DNA of 37,469 bases. It comes from Flavobacteriaceae bacterium (GTDB lineage Bacteria > Bacteroidota > Bacteroidia > Flavobacteriales > Flavobacteriaceae). The stretch is taken from NCBI GenBank assembly GCA_002721275.1, contig PBJZ01000012.1, positions 129,711-167,179 of the forward strand, in the 5' to 3' direction. The position numbers and the translations under genes were made by a program. Shown piece by piece: positions 25,560 to 34,056 of this stretch; the first letter of the stretch is position 1, and each line of letters starts with the position of its first letter. The notes below the pieces were generated by a model. The model was given only the letters and a program-made list of their open reading frames with translations, had not been told where the DNA came from and made no database searches.

Positions 25560-26327
25560 ATGGCAACTTATAAAAAAAGAGGAAACAAAAAATCAATCAA
25601 ATCTAAATCAGCTCAAAATATTAAAAATAACAGTTCAACTGCTGAAGTATTCGAAACTTTGGATGTAACTGCCAGCAAGACAGAAACAATAGTTGCACGA
25701 TACCAGAATCATATTCTATTTTTTATGGGTCTTGTCGTTTTGATATCACTCACATATTTAGCCTATGAAAAGTTTGTCGGTGAACCAAAATCAGTAGAAG
25801 CAGCGAGCGAATTAAATAGGGCGCAATATTATTTTGACATTGCCCTAAATACTGATAACTCTGATTCTTTATATTTGAGAGCTCTGAATGGTGGTGATGG
25901 TAGATATGGCTTTTTGGATATAATTGATAATTACGATGGCACACCAGCAGCTAAACTTGCTACCTACAGTGCCGGAATGTCTTATTTAAATATGAAAGAT
26001 TACAAAAATGCAATAAAATATTTAGATGAATTTGATTCAAATGATGTAATGCTCGGTGCGCTATCTAAAGGTGCAATTGGTGATGCTTTTGCTAATTTAG
26101 GACAAAATGAAGAGGCTTATGATTATTATGTCAAGGCTTTTAAAATGAGTAACAATAATTATACCACACCTAAATATTTATACAAAGCAAGTATCATCGG
26201 CTCAGAGATTGGCTATATTTCCTCGTCAATTGAGTTTTTAAATAGAATTAAAAGTGAATATCCCGACTCATATGAAGCTGAAATGGTTGATTTACAAATA
26301 GGGCGTATTGAAAACATAAATAAATAG
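25560..26327 (+). CDS. membrane-anchored tetratricopeptide repeat protein (YfgM-like layout)
   Basis: A 255-residue protein: a basic, Lys/Ser/Asn-rich N-terminus, one transmembrane helix (about residues 50-66, HILFFMGLVVLISLTYLAY) and a TPR domain to the end (ATYSAGMSYLNMKDYKNAIK, then IGDAFANLGQNEEAYDYYVK). This layout resembles YfgM, an ancillary protein of the SecYEG translocon in Escherichia coli, but homology is not proven here. It heads a six-gene plus-strand operon and is separated from ribH by 5 bases. Confidence 0.88.
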   Translation: MATYKKRGNKKSIKSKSAQNIKNNSSTAEVFETLDVTASKTETIVARYQNHILFFMGLVVLISLTYLAYEKFVGEPKSVEAASELNRAQYYFDIALNTDNSDSLYLRALNGGDGRYGFLDIIDNYDGTPAAKLATYSAGMSYLNMKDYKNAIKYLDEFDSNDVMLGALSKGAIGDAFANLGQNEEAYDYYVKAFKMSNNNYTTPKYLYKASIIGSEIGYISSSIEFLNRIKSEYPDSYEAEMVDLQIGRIENINK

Positions 26328-26332
26328 AGAGC

Positions 26333-26803
26333 TTGAAAAAAAACTTGTCTGAATACGATCTCGATAAAGTGAAAAGTGGAAAAGGATTAAGAATTGCACT
26401 TATAGTCTCTGAGTGGAACAAAAATATTACTGATAGACTTTACAATGGTGCCATTAAAACACTTTTAAAACATGAGGTTAATGTATCTGACATAAAAAAA
26501 ATTAATGTTCCTGGTAGTTTCGAATTAGTTTATGGTGCAAGGTTGGCTCAAAAACAAAAATTTAATGTAATAATTGTCATTGGATCAATAATTAAAGGTG
26601 AGACTGATCATTTTGATTTTATTTCTCAGAGTATTTCAAATTCAATTGCAATGCTCAACACAAATGACTTTCCACCAGTTATTTTTTGTGTATTAACTGA
26701 TAATAATATTAATCAGTCTATCAACAGGAGTGGGGGTGAGTATGGAAACAAAGGAGTAGAAGCTGCAATTACTGCTTTGAGAATGGCAGAACTGGACTCC
26801 TAG
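26333..26803 (+). CDS. ribH: 6,7-dimethyl-8-ribityllumazine synthase
   Basis: Condenses the pyrimidine intermediate with dihydroxybutanone phosphate, the penultimate step of riboflavin synthesis. The 156 residues contain IVSEWNKNITDRLYNGA (substrate Trp28), INVPGSFELVYGA, and catalytic His93 in KGETDHFDFIS, followed by VLTDNNINQSINRSGGEYGN and KGVEAA. The start is TTG at 26333: upstream in frame there are only three codons before a stop and no ATG before mid-protein. No FMN riboswitch is possible in the 5-base gap. No other riboflavin gene is adjacent. Confidence 0.96.
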   Translation: MKKNLSEYDLDKVKSGKGLRIALIVSEWNKNITDRLYNGAIKTLLKHEVNVSDIKKINVPGSFELVYGARLAQKQKFNVIIVIGSIIKGETDHFDFISQSISNSIAMLNTNDFPPVIFCVLTDNNINQSINRSGGEYGNKGVEAAITALRMAELDS

Positions 26804-26845
26804 ATAATTAAGTTTGTATTATATTTAATTAGTAAAAAAAATATT

Positions 26846-27139
26846 TTGAAACATAATTTTTTTAAACTTCGAAAAAACAACCGTTTTAATTATACCCCGC
26901 GATTTTATCAGGGAAAAGAAATCGAAAATGACTATTCATTCGATTCAAAGTTTTCTAAATATAAACAATTACATAATAAAAATGATTTCAGAAGCGCATG
27001 GGCTCAGGATAGAATAATTATGAGAAGAAAAAATAATAGATCTTTTTCTCCTCTACTTCTTGTTATTATTTTGTTATTATGTTTTGTTTTTTTATTTGTA
27101 TTAGATTTTGATTTGACAATCTTTAGTCCGGTTTTTTGA
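26846..27139 (+). CDS. small single-pass membrane protein between ribH and mutL
   Basis: A 97-residue protein with a basic N-terminal part, FKLRKNNRFNYTPRFYQGKE, and one C-terminal transmembrane helix (about residues 68-89). Similar short proteins in flavobacterial genomes carry the label 'riboflavin synthase subunit beta' because of the neighbour ribH, but nothing in the sequence resembles lumazine or riboflavin synthase. The start appears to be TTG at 26846. The function is unknown; position between ribH and mutL, 10 bases before mutL, suggests only co-transcription. Confidence 0.75.
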   Translation: MKHNFFKLRKNNRFNYTPRFYQGKEIENDYSFDSKFSKYKQLHNKNDFRSAWAQDRIIMRRKNNRSFSPLLLVIILLLCFVFLFVLDFDLTIFSPVF

Positions 27140-27149
27140 AATAATAGTT

Positions 27150-28925
27150 ATGATAAATAAAATACAATTACTTCCTGAGAACGTTGCTAATCAAATCGCA
27201 GCTGGCGAGGTAGTATTGAGACCATCATCTATTGTTAAGGAGCTTATAGAAAATTCAGTTGATTCTGGTGCTACAAATATTAGTTTAGTAGTTAAAAATG
27301 CTGGAAAAACACTTGTGAGAGTAATTGACAATGGTTCTGGCATCGCTCATGATGAGTTGGAACTCGCTTTTGAGAGACATGCAACATCAAAAATAAAAAT
27401 TGTACAGGACCTATTTCAGATAAAATCAAATGGTTTTAGAGGTGAAGCCCTTTCCTCTATTGCTGCAATCTCACATGTAACCGCGGTAACAAGAAAAAAG
27501 AATAACAAACTTGCTAAATCAATAAAAATATCCGGTAATAAAATTCAAAAAACTGAATTCAAAGTTTCGTCATTTGGAACTGTAATTTCAGTCAGAAATT
27601 TATTTTATAATGTTCCAGCGAGAAGAAATTTTTTAAAATCAGATTCAGTTGAATTAAAACATATAATTGATGAGTTTTCTCGATTATCTCTAGCAAATCA
27701 AAATGTTAATTTTTCATTTTACAGAGATAATTCCGAAATATTTGATTTGAAACCAACAAACTTAAGAAAGCGCATCCTAACAATTTGCGGAAATAGGTTA
27801 GAAAATGAATTAGTTCCAATTCAGGAAGAAACACCATTAGTTAAAATTGAAGGTTTCATTGTAAAACCCTCAGGAGCAAGAAAGTCTCGAGGGCATCAGT
27901 TTTTTTTTGTTAACAATAGATTTATTAAAAGTCCATTTTTAAATCATGCAGTAAAATCATCCTTTCAAGGTTTACTGTCTGATAAACTTCATCCGGGGTA
28001 CTTTATAAGACTAGATATTGATCCAAGTAAAATTGATGTGAATATTCATCCCACAAAAAATGAAATAAAGTTTGAGGATGAACAAAGTATATATGCTATA
28101 TTAAAATCAACTATTAAACATAGTTTAGGTATTTTTCAGGTCACCCCATCGTTAGATTTTGAAATGAATACTGAAATGGATATTCCATATTCATTTAGGA
28201 ATAAAAATCCATTAAAGCCTTTAATATCTGTTGATTCATCTTTTAACCCCTTCATAGAGCAGTCAAAAGACCAGGTTAATTCAAATAGTGAATTAAATCA
28301 AGTTGAATTAGATTCTGAAAATAATCAACAAAAACTCTCTCTTTTAGAAACCAACTTCAATCCTAATCAAATAAAAGTTTTTCAGCTATTTAATAAATAC
28401 TTAGTTACAGCGTTACCATCTGGATTACTTATTATCAATCAAAACAGAGCTCATCAAAGAGTCTTGTATGAGCGGTTTTTAGGTTTATTATCAAATAATA
28501 AATCTTCGAGTCAAAAACTATTATTTCCTCATAAAATTAAACTTTCAAAACTTGACTTAATTAGTTTCCGCGAAAATAAGGCTATTTACGAGGTTCTTGG
28601 CTTTGAATTCAATGAAATAGATTCTGAAATAATATCTATTCTTTCTGTTCCGAATTTATTTTTGAAGGATAATCTCGATGAAAAATTAAAAGATCTATTT
28701 TTAAATAACAATGAAATAGGTTTTGATTCCTTTAGTAACGGTGATTTGGTTTCAAAGCGCTTGTCAAAAAGTATGGCTATACAAAATGGAAAAATTTTAA
28801 ATCTAGAGGAGCAACAAGAACTGTTAGCATCACTATTTGCATGTAAAGAAAATCAAGTTTCACCTTTTAATCTTCCTATTTTAATTAATTTTGATCGTTT
28901 TGATCTAGATAAACAAATTTCTTAA
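27150..28925 (+). CDS. mutL: DNA mismatch repair protein MutL, endonuclease motif degenerate
   Basis: Couples mismatch recognition by MutS to strand incision and removal. The N-terminal GHKL ATPase is intact: NQIAAGEVVLRPSSIVKELI, ENSVDSGA, VIDNGSGI, FERHATSKI and GFRGEALSSI, then the transducer domain with FFVNNRFI and NIHPTKNEIKF. After a variable linker (about 340-400) comes the dimerisation domain. The endonuclease motif DQHA(x)2E(x)4E is NQNRAHQRVLYE at 430-441, losing D, H, A and the first E. The later CPHGRP-type motif is SPFNLP at 571-576. The 591 residues are slightly short. Its stop overlaps the first rhomboid ATG by one base. Confidence 0.95.
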   Translation: MINKIQLLPENVANQIAAGEVVLRPSSIVKELIENSVDSGATNISLVVKNAGKTLVRVIDNGSGIAHDELELAFERHATSKIKIVQDLFQIKSNGFRGEALSSIAAISHVTAVTRKKNNKLAKSIKISGNKIQKTEFKVSSFGTVISVRNLFYNVPARRNFLKSDSVELKHIIDEFSRLSLANQNVNFSFYRDNSEIFDLKPTNLRKRILTICGNRLENELVPIQEETPLVKIEGFIVKPSGARKSRGHQFFFVNNRFIKSPFLNHAVKSSFQGLLSDKLHPGYFIRLDIDPSKIDVNIHPTKNEIKFEDEQSIYAILKSTIKHSLGIFQVTPSLDFEMNTEMDIPYSFRNKNPLKPLISVDSSFNPFIEQSKDQVNSNSELNQVELDSENNQQKLSLLETNFNPNQIKVFQLFNKYLVTALPSGLLIINQNRAHQRVLYERFLGLLSNNKSSSQKLLFPHKIKLSKLDLISFRENKAIYEVLGFEFNEIDSEIISILSVPNLFLKDNLDEKLKDLFLNNNEIGFDSFSNGDLVSKRLSKSMAIQNGKILNLEEQQELLASLFACKENQVSPFNLPILINFDRFDLDKQIS

Positions 28926-29665
28926 TGCAAAGAATTTCCGAAACTGTTAAGCATTTATTAATAATCAACTGTATATTTTTCTTCGCCTCATTAATTTTTG
29001 GTGAAATCACTTATGATTTATTTGCATTACACTTTCCTGAATCCCCAAAATTTCAATATTGGCAGGTTATATCACACATGTTCATGCATGGAGATTTTTC
29101 ACATATATTATTTAATATGATTGGACTCTGGATGTTTGGAACACCAATGGAGCAAATTTGGGGTAAAAATAAATTTATGTTTTATTACTTATCTACTGGT
29201 TTTGGAGCTGCATTTCTTCAAATTATTTTGTACTATTATCAGGTTAATCAGGCAAATGAATACTTTTCGGATTTAAATTTAAGCTCATCAATTATTTCAG
29301 AGTTTTATATTTCATCTAAATTGCCCTCTGATATTATTAATAATGTAGATATTAATATTTTAAAATCAGCTTTTTCCGCATATAATTCGGTATTAGTTGG
29401 TGCCTCAGGAGCTCTTTACGGAGTTTTGGTTGCATTTGCAATGTCCTTTCCAAATACACAACTCATGCTTCTATTTCCTCCTGTACCGATAAAGGCAAAA
29501 TATTTAGTACCGATTCTTATATTTGCCGATTTATTTTTTGGATTGTCATCTTATTCAATAGGACCAATTGCACATTTTGCTCATTTAGGTGGTGCATTAA
29601 CAGGATTTTTGATGTTATACTATTGGAGGAGAACGCAATTTGATAAAAATAGGTGGGATAAATGA
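28925..29665 (+). CDS. rhomboid family intramembrane serine protease, first copy
   Basis: A 246-residue polytopic membrane protein. The catalytic serine is Ser161 in GASGALYG and the catalytic histidine is His220 in AHLGGALTG. HGDFSHILFNMIGLWMFG supplies the conserved His and Asn of the oxyanion region (His60, Asn64). Rhomboids cleave transmembrane helices; the substrate is not predictable. An insert of about 45 residues (106-150) lies between the first helices and the serine. It starts one base inside mutL and overlaps the second rhomboid by ATGA. Confidence 0.93.
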   Translation: MQRISETVKHLLIINCIFFFASLIFGEITYDLFALHFPESPKFQYWQVISHMFMHGDFSHILFNMIGLWMFGTPMEQIWGKNKFMFYYLSTGFGAAFLQIILYYYQVNQANEYFSDLNLSSSIISEFYISSKLPSDIINNVDINILKSAFSAYNSVLVGASGALYGVLVAFAMSFPNTQLMLLFPPVPIKAKYLVPILIFADLFFGLSSYSIGPIAHFAHLGGALTGFLMLYYWRRTQFDKNRWDK

Positions 29666-30519
29666 AAAATTGGAATATTTTATTATCGAAATATAATAAC
29701 CTAGTAATTTCAGAAAAATTAATTCTTGTAAATATTCTATGTTTTTTTATTCCGTTCTTTATAAACACACTCTTTTTTTTATTCAATATTGAATCAGAAA
29801 ACTATATTTCTTTTGTGGAGCTATCTTCTGATATTTCCTCAATTTTTTATAAACCTTGGACATTAATTACCTATTCTTTTTTTCATACTAGATTATCTCA
29901 TTTATTCTGGAATATGTTAATTTTATATTATTCTAGTTCAATTTTTCTAAATCTTTTTAAAAAAGACACCTTTATAAATGTATATTTCATGGGTGTTATA
30001 TTTGGTGGTCTTTTTTTTGAGATATCTTATTTAGTTTTTCCTGTTTTTCAAGGAAGCTTTCCTGTAATGATTGGTGCATCTGCTGGAGTAATGTCCATTT
30101 TGATTTTTGTCTGTACTTATTCTCCTAATAATGAGATTAGATTATTATTTTTTAATATAAAACTAAAGTATATTGGAATTGCGTTAATCGCAGTTGATTT
30201 AGTTATGATACCATATGGAAATTCAGGTGGTAGAATATCACATTTGGGAGGTGCATTTCTGGGATATTTATATGCCAAAAGCATATCTAATGGCAGAGAT
30301 ATAGGAACCAAATTTCAAAACATATGGAAGTATTTTATTAATTTTTTTTCTAATTCAAAATTAAATATTGTTCACGAAAAAAAATCTGATAATGTGGATT
30401 CTAAAGTTGATAATTATAATCAAAATGAAATAGATAAAATCTTAGATAAAATATCTAAATCAGGTTATGACAGTCTAACAAATAAGGAAAAAGAGACATT
30501 ATTTAATGCTGGAAAGTAA
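29662..30519 (+). CDS. rhomboid family intramembrane serine protease, second copy with C-terminal tail
   Basis: A 285-residue membrane protein with HTRLSHLFWNMLIL, catalytic Ser140 in MIGASAGVMS (GASA rather than the usual GASG) and catalytic His194 in ISHLGGAFLG. The C-terminal 30 residues, KILDKISKSGYDSLTNKEKE followed by TLFNAGK, form a conserved helical tail seen in Bacteroidota rhomboids (DUF6576-type). The ATG overlaps the first copy's stop. The stop at 30519 lies 2 bases from the convergent WbqC stop. Tandem copies may have different substrates. Confidence 0.92.
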   Translation: MKNWNILLSKYNNLVISEKLILVNILCFFIPFFINTLFFLFNIESENYISFVELSSDISSIFYKPWTLITYSFFHTRLSHLFWNMLILYYSSSIFLNLFKKDTFINVYFMGVIFGGLFFEISYLVFPVFQGSFPVMIGASAGVMSILIFVCTYSPNNEIRLLFFNIKLKYIGIALIAVDLVMIPYGNSGGRISHLGGAFLGYLYAKSISNGRDIGTKFQNIWKYFINFFSNSKLNIVHEKKSDNVDSKVDNYNQNEIDKILDKISKSGYDSLTNKEKETLFNAGK

Positions 30520-30521
30520 TT

Positions 30522-31106
30522 TTATATTGAATTCAAATATTTGTTTGTCTCAGGTCCCAAATTAAATATTAGATCAATTATACTCAAATCTGTTATAAAT
30601 CCATTTTTGGAATCAAATACTTGATTATATTTTCTGTATTTTTTTCTTTTCTTTTTTGAATCTAATAATCTATTCAATTCCGAGAATGAACCAATTTTAT
30701 CAACGTTTTCTATCTCGATTTCAATTTCAATACATTCTAATATTTTGAGAAGCATTTCATAATTAAAATCAAATAGTAGTTTAAATTTGTTATCGTAAAA
30801 AGGGAAGAAAATATCTGTATAATGCTCAAAAAAGGGAGATGAACTATATGCCGACTCTATTGCTTTCCAATGAGTCTTTTGCCAATTTAATTCATTATAA
30901 ATTTCGGATTTTACATAAGATTTACTCTCATAATTATGTTTGACAGGAATAGTTAGTTTTTGCATCCCATTTGCCGAATATATAAAGCACCTATTCCTAT
31001 AAGTTTGTTTTTGATAATTTGTCAATTTACACAAATACACACTTTTTAAATTAACAATTTCTTTGAAGAAGCTAATTGGGGGAAGATAGGCTGGAACGAT
31101 AAACAT
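30522..31106 (-). CDS. WbqC family protein
   Basis: A 194-residue cytoplasmic protein with the WbqC family features: an N-terminal PAYLPPISFFKEIV, TNYQKQTYRNRCFIYSANG and TIPVKH, then NWQKTHWKAIESAYSSSPFF with EHYTD. The family was named from an O-antigen gene cluster and is thought to act in glycolipid or glycan synthesis, but its reaction is not settled. It is the last gene of the parAB-dapB-lepB operon, 2 bases after lepB. Confidence 0.88.
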   Translation of the reverse strand: MFIVPAYLPPISFFKEIVNLKSVYLCKLTNYQKQTYRNRCFIYSANGMQKLTIPVKHNYESKSYVKSEIYNELNWQKTHWKAIESAYSSSPFFEHYTDIFFPFYDNKFKLLFDFNYEMLLKILECIEIEIEIENVDKIGSFSELNRLLDSKKKRKKYRKYNQVFDSKNGFITDLSIIDLIFNLGPETNKYLNSI

Positions 31107-31108
31107 TT

Positions 31109-32794
31109 TTATTTTTTACGTCTTTTTAAATAAACAATGCCTTGCCACAGAAAAATAGAAATTAAAAAGTGGGGTAAATATGACACTCTTTCTCCTTCTC
31201 CACTTACTTTTGAAAATACCCTATCCCATCTAATTTTCCAATTTTTGAATCCATCATTGAATCCTTCAATACTCATCCAAATGAAAATAGGTTTTCCCAT
31301 CACATGATCTTCAGGGACAAACCCCCAATACCTACTGTCTTCTGATTTATGTCTGTTATCTCCCATCATCCAATAATAATTCTGTTTAAAATTATAATGA
31401 TCAACTTTCTCATCGTTAATTATAAACATATTTGAATCTCTGACAACTTTATTTTTTTCATAATCCTCTATAATTTTTTTATAAAGGGGATAAGTTTTCC
31501 TTTCAAGCTTAACTTTTACTCCCTTTTTTGGAATTATTACCGGGCCATAATTATCTTGATTCCAATTAAATGTAAATCTATTTGGAAAAAAACTCAAATT
31601 AAAGGTTTTTGTTTTATTAGTATTGATTTTTATGCTATCGAAAGCGTCAGATTTTCTTAGTATTTTTATTTCTCTCAGAGTTGCATTAATTGTCTTGGTT
31701 TTGCTTATGAGCTCCTTAACGTCGATTCCTAAATCTCTAATTAATTTATAAGGAAGCCCTTTTGACCCTGTTATAACTGAAAAATTATTTATCGAGTTTC
31801 CTTGGGTCCCAATTATATGAGGAATTAACTTATTTAATGAGTTTTGTGTTATGTTATTTATTTTAAATATTCTTGTAAATTCATTTATTCCTAGTTCTTT
31901 TAGTTTTCTTGATGATACACCTTTTTCTTTGAAAATATTATAGGTGTATTGAACTTTTGCCCAATCTGGCATATTTGACTTTTTGTTATTTATCAATATA
32001 TCACCATTTCTAATTTCTAGTGTATCACCAGGTATACCTACACATCTTTTGACGTAATTCGATTTTTTATCAATTGGTTTTTTTACTCCTTTTTCTTTAA
32101 CAAAAAATTGCCTAACTGTATCAGCTGGCCAATTAAATACTACAATATCATTTCTCTTTATTTTTTGAAATCCAGGGATTCTGAAAAATGGTAATTGAGG
32201 TTTTTTTAAATATGATCTTGTTTTTATAAAAGGTATGGTGTCATGGACCATGGGCATTGCAATGGGTGTAGTGGGTAATCTAGCCCCGTAATGAAATTTA
32301 CTTACAAATAAAAAATCGCCAATTAAAAGAGATTTTTCTAAAGATCCAGTAGGAATTATGAAAGGTTGAATAAAATATGTGTGAACAATTGTTGCTGCAA
32401 TAATAGCGAATGTCATCGAACTAATCCATTCACCATTAGCTGATCTAACATCAACTTTTCCTGTATATTTTGTGGTTTTGGAGTAATTGATAAGCATTAT
32501 GTAAAATCCAAGACTAAGTAATACTAAGAAAACATGGATTTTTGAATTTTTACCAAATGTTTTTAATGTTTCAATCCATAAAATTCCAAACATCAGTATG
32601 TTAATCACAGGGAAAAATAATAAAACTACCCACCAACTTGGCTTTTTTATAATTTTTAATAAAATAAATGCATTATAAATTGGAACCAAAGCCTCCCAAG
32701 GCTTTCTTCCAGCCAATAAATATAATCTCCATGTACCAGTAAAATGTACTATTTGTATTAATAAAAAAAATAAAAACCACTCATTAATATTCAT
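31109..32794 (-). CDS. lepB: signal peptidase I, long Bacteroidota form
   Basis: Cleaves signal peptides at the outer face of the inner membrane. Three hydrophobic segments fill the first 105 residues, and a further one (about 125-145) precedes the catalytic domain. The nucleophile is Ser151 in IPTGSLEKSLLIGD and the general base Lys249 in NYVKRCVGIPGDTLE. Box E is MMGDNRHKSEDSRYWGFVP near the C-terminus. At 561 residues it is much longer than typical enzymes, with about 200 extra residues between the Lys box and box E (about 265-480). A hydrophobic stretch near residue 545 suggests a further membrane anchor. It is 1 base downstream of dapB. Confidence 0.94.
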   Translation of the reverse strand: MNINEWFLFFLLIQIVHFTGTWRLYLLAGRKPWEALVPIYNAFILLKIIKKPSWWVVLLFFPVINILMFGILWIETLKTFGKNSKIHVFLVLLSLGFYIMLINYSKTTKYTGKVDVRSANGEWISSMTFAIIAATIVHTYFIQPFIIPTGSLEKSLLIGDFLFVSKFHYGARLPTTPIAMPMVHDTIPFIKTRSYLKKPQLPFFRIPGFQKIKRNDIVVFNWPADTVRQFFVKEKGVKKPIDKKSNYVKRCVGIPGDTLEIRNGDILINNKKSNMPDWAKVQYTYNIFKEKGVSSRKLKELGINEFTRIFKINNITQNSLNKLIPHIIGTQGNSINNFSVITGSKGLPYKLIRDLGIDVKELISKTKTINATLREIKILRKSDAFDSIKINTNKTKTFNLSFFPNRFTFNWNQDNYGPVIIPKKGVKVKLERKTYPLYKKIIEDYEKNKVVRDSNMFIINDEKVDHYNFKQNYYWMMGDNRHKSEDSRYWGFVPEDHVMGKPIFIWMSIEGFNDGFKNWKIRWDRVFSKVSGEGERVSYLPHFLISIFLWQGIVYLKRRKK

Positions 32795-32795
32795 A

Positions 32796-33503
32796 TCATT
32801 TTTTGTTTATGTTTAATACATCTGACATTGAATATATTCCCTTTTTTCCTATTAACCATTCAGAGGCAATCAGGGCTCCAATAGCGTAATTTGATCTAGA
32901 AAAACTCTCGTGAGAGATTTTGATTTGATCGCCGGATGACTTGTAATTTACCTCATGAATACCAATTATATTTCCTTTTCTGATTGAGTTAATGTGCAAT
33001 GAGTTTTTTTCATTAACATTTAAGCTCCATTTTTCATATCTTGAATTTGAAATTATATCGTTAGCAATGGAGATTGCAGTGCCGCTTGGAGCGTCTATTT
33101 TCTGGTCATGATGAGTCTCATTTAACTCAATCGAATATTCATTATGTTTTTCTAATAATTTTGCTAGGGATCTGTTGAGTTCTAGAAATATATTAACAGC
33201 AATACTAAAGTTTGAGGAGTAAAGGAAACCAACATTATTTTTTTTTGATGCTGATTCAACCATATTAAAATCTTTTAGCCATCCAGTTGTTCCTGATACT
33301 ACAGGAATATTGATATTTAATGCCATTATTATATTTGATAATGCTGCATCTGGACTACTAAAATCTATAGCGATATCAGCTAGATTTAAATCTCCCTCTT
33401 TAAAATTTTTATCAATTTTAGAGACAATAGTATGATTTCTAGAGGATGCAACTAATTCAATCTCCTTTCCCATTTTACCATAACCTAATAGAGCGATTTT
33501 CAT
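32796..33503 (-). CDS. dapB: 4-hydroxy-tetrahydrodipicolinate reductase
   Basis: NAD(P)H-dependent step to lysine and meso-diaminopimelate for peptidoglycan. The 235 residues include the nucleotide loop LLGYGKMG (5-12), DFSSPDAAL, VSGTTGWL, SSNFSIAVN and the catalytic ETHHDQKIDAPSGTA with His131-His132, Lys135 and PSGTA (139-143). The C-terminus has ISHESFSRSNYAIGALIASE. It is 4 bases after the DUF5683 gene and 1 base before lepB, in a parA-parB-DUF5683-dapB-lepB-wbqC order familiar from flavobacteria. Confidence 0.96.
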   Translation of the reverse strand: MKIALLGYGKMGKEIELVASSRNHTIVSKIDKNFKEGDLNLADIAIDFSSPDAALSNIIMALNINIPVVSGTTGWLKDFNMVESASKKNNVGFLYSSNFSIAVNIFLELNRSLAKLLEKHNEYSIELNETHHDQKIDAPSGTAISIANDIISNSRYEKWSLNVNEKNSLHINSIRKGNIIGIHEVNYKSSGDQIKISHESFSRSNYAIGALIASEWLIGKKGIYSMSDVLNINKK

Positions 33504-33507
33504 CTAT

Positions 33508-34056
33508 TTAAATTTTTATTTTAAATACAAAACCAACCGCAGTTGATTGATTTAAAGGTTCATAATCTATTTTTGGTTTTATGCTAAGATCACTATTTAC
33601 ATTGAATTGCATTAAATGTGCACTAACGTTCGCTTCTAAAATATTTAGTAAATATGTACCAATTATAAATATAAAAGACAAATCTCTGTTTCTTTGATGG
33701 AATTCCATTCCTTGTAAGATTTTATCATTTTGTGGAATTAATTCTGTATACTCATCATCGTTATAACCTGAAATTCTTCTTTTATAAATATTTCGATATT
33801 TATAATATTCTTTTTTATTAAATGAATAGCTATAAACTGCTGATCCAATTGCAGCATAGACAAACGGAACTTTCCATGTATTTTTTGTATATATCTGACC
33901 TAAGCCTGGAATAATTGCCGAATAAAAAGCTGCCTTTGATGGAGTTAAAGGATCTTTGATTAATTCCATTTTTCTTTTTTGAATTTTTTGAGAAATACAA
34001 TTACCAGTATTCAAAATAAATATTATTATGAAAAAAATCAAACTATTAATTCTCAT
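33508..34056 (-). CDS. DUF5683 secreted or envelope protein
   Basis: A 182-residue protein with a signal peptide (MRINSLIFFIIIFILNTGNC) and a conserved AAFYSAIIPGLGQIYTKNTW, then VPFVYAAIGSAVYSY, a hydrophobic Gly-rich hairpin typical of DUF5683. The C-terminal half has another hydrophobic segment (FIFIIGTYLLNILEANVSAH) and a basic end. The family has no known function. The start overlaps the parB 3' end by 11 bases, so it is translated with parB. Confidence 0.83.
   Translation of the reverse strand: MRINSLIFFIIIFILNTGNCISQKIQKRKMELIKDPLTPSKAAFYSAIIPGLGQIYTKNTWKVPFVYAAIGSAVYSYSFNKKEYYKYRNIYKRRISGYNDDEYTELIPQNDKILQGMEFHQRNRDLSFIFIIGTYLLNILEANVSAHLMQFNVNSDLSIKPKIDYEPLNQSTAVGFVFKIKI

Noticed and set aside
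26328-26332. Possible FMN riboswitch ahead of ribH
   Set aside because: Only 5 bases separate ribH from the preceding gene and no conserved riboswitch sequence is present.
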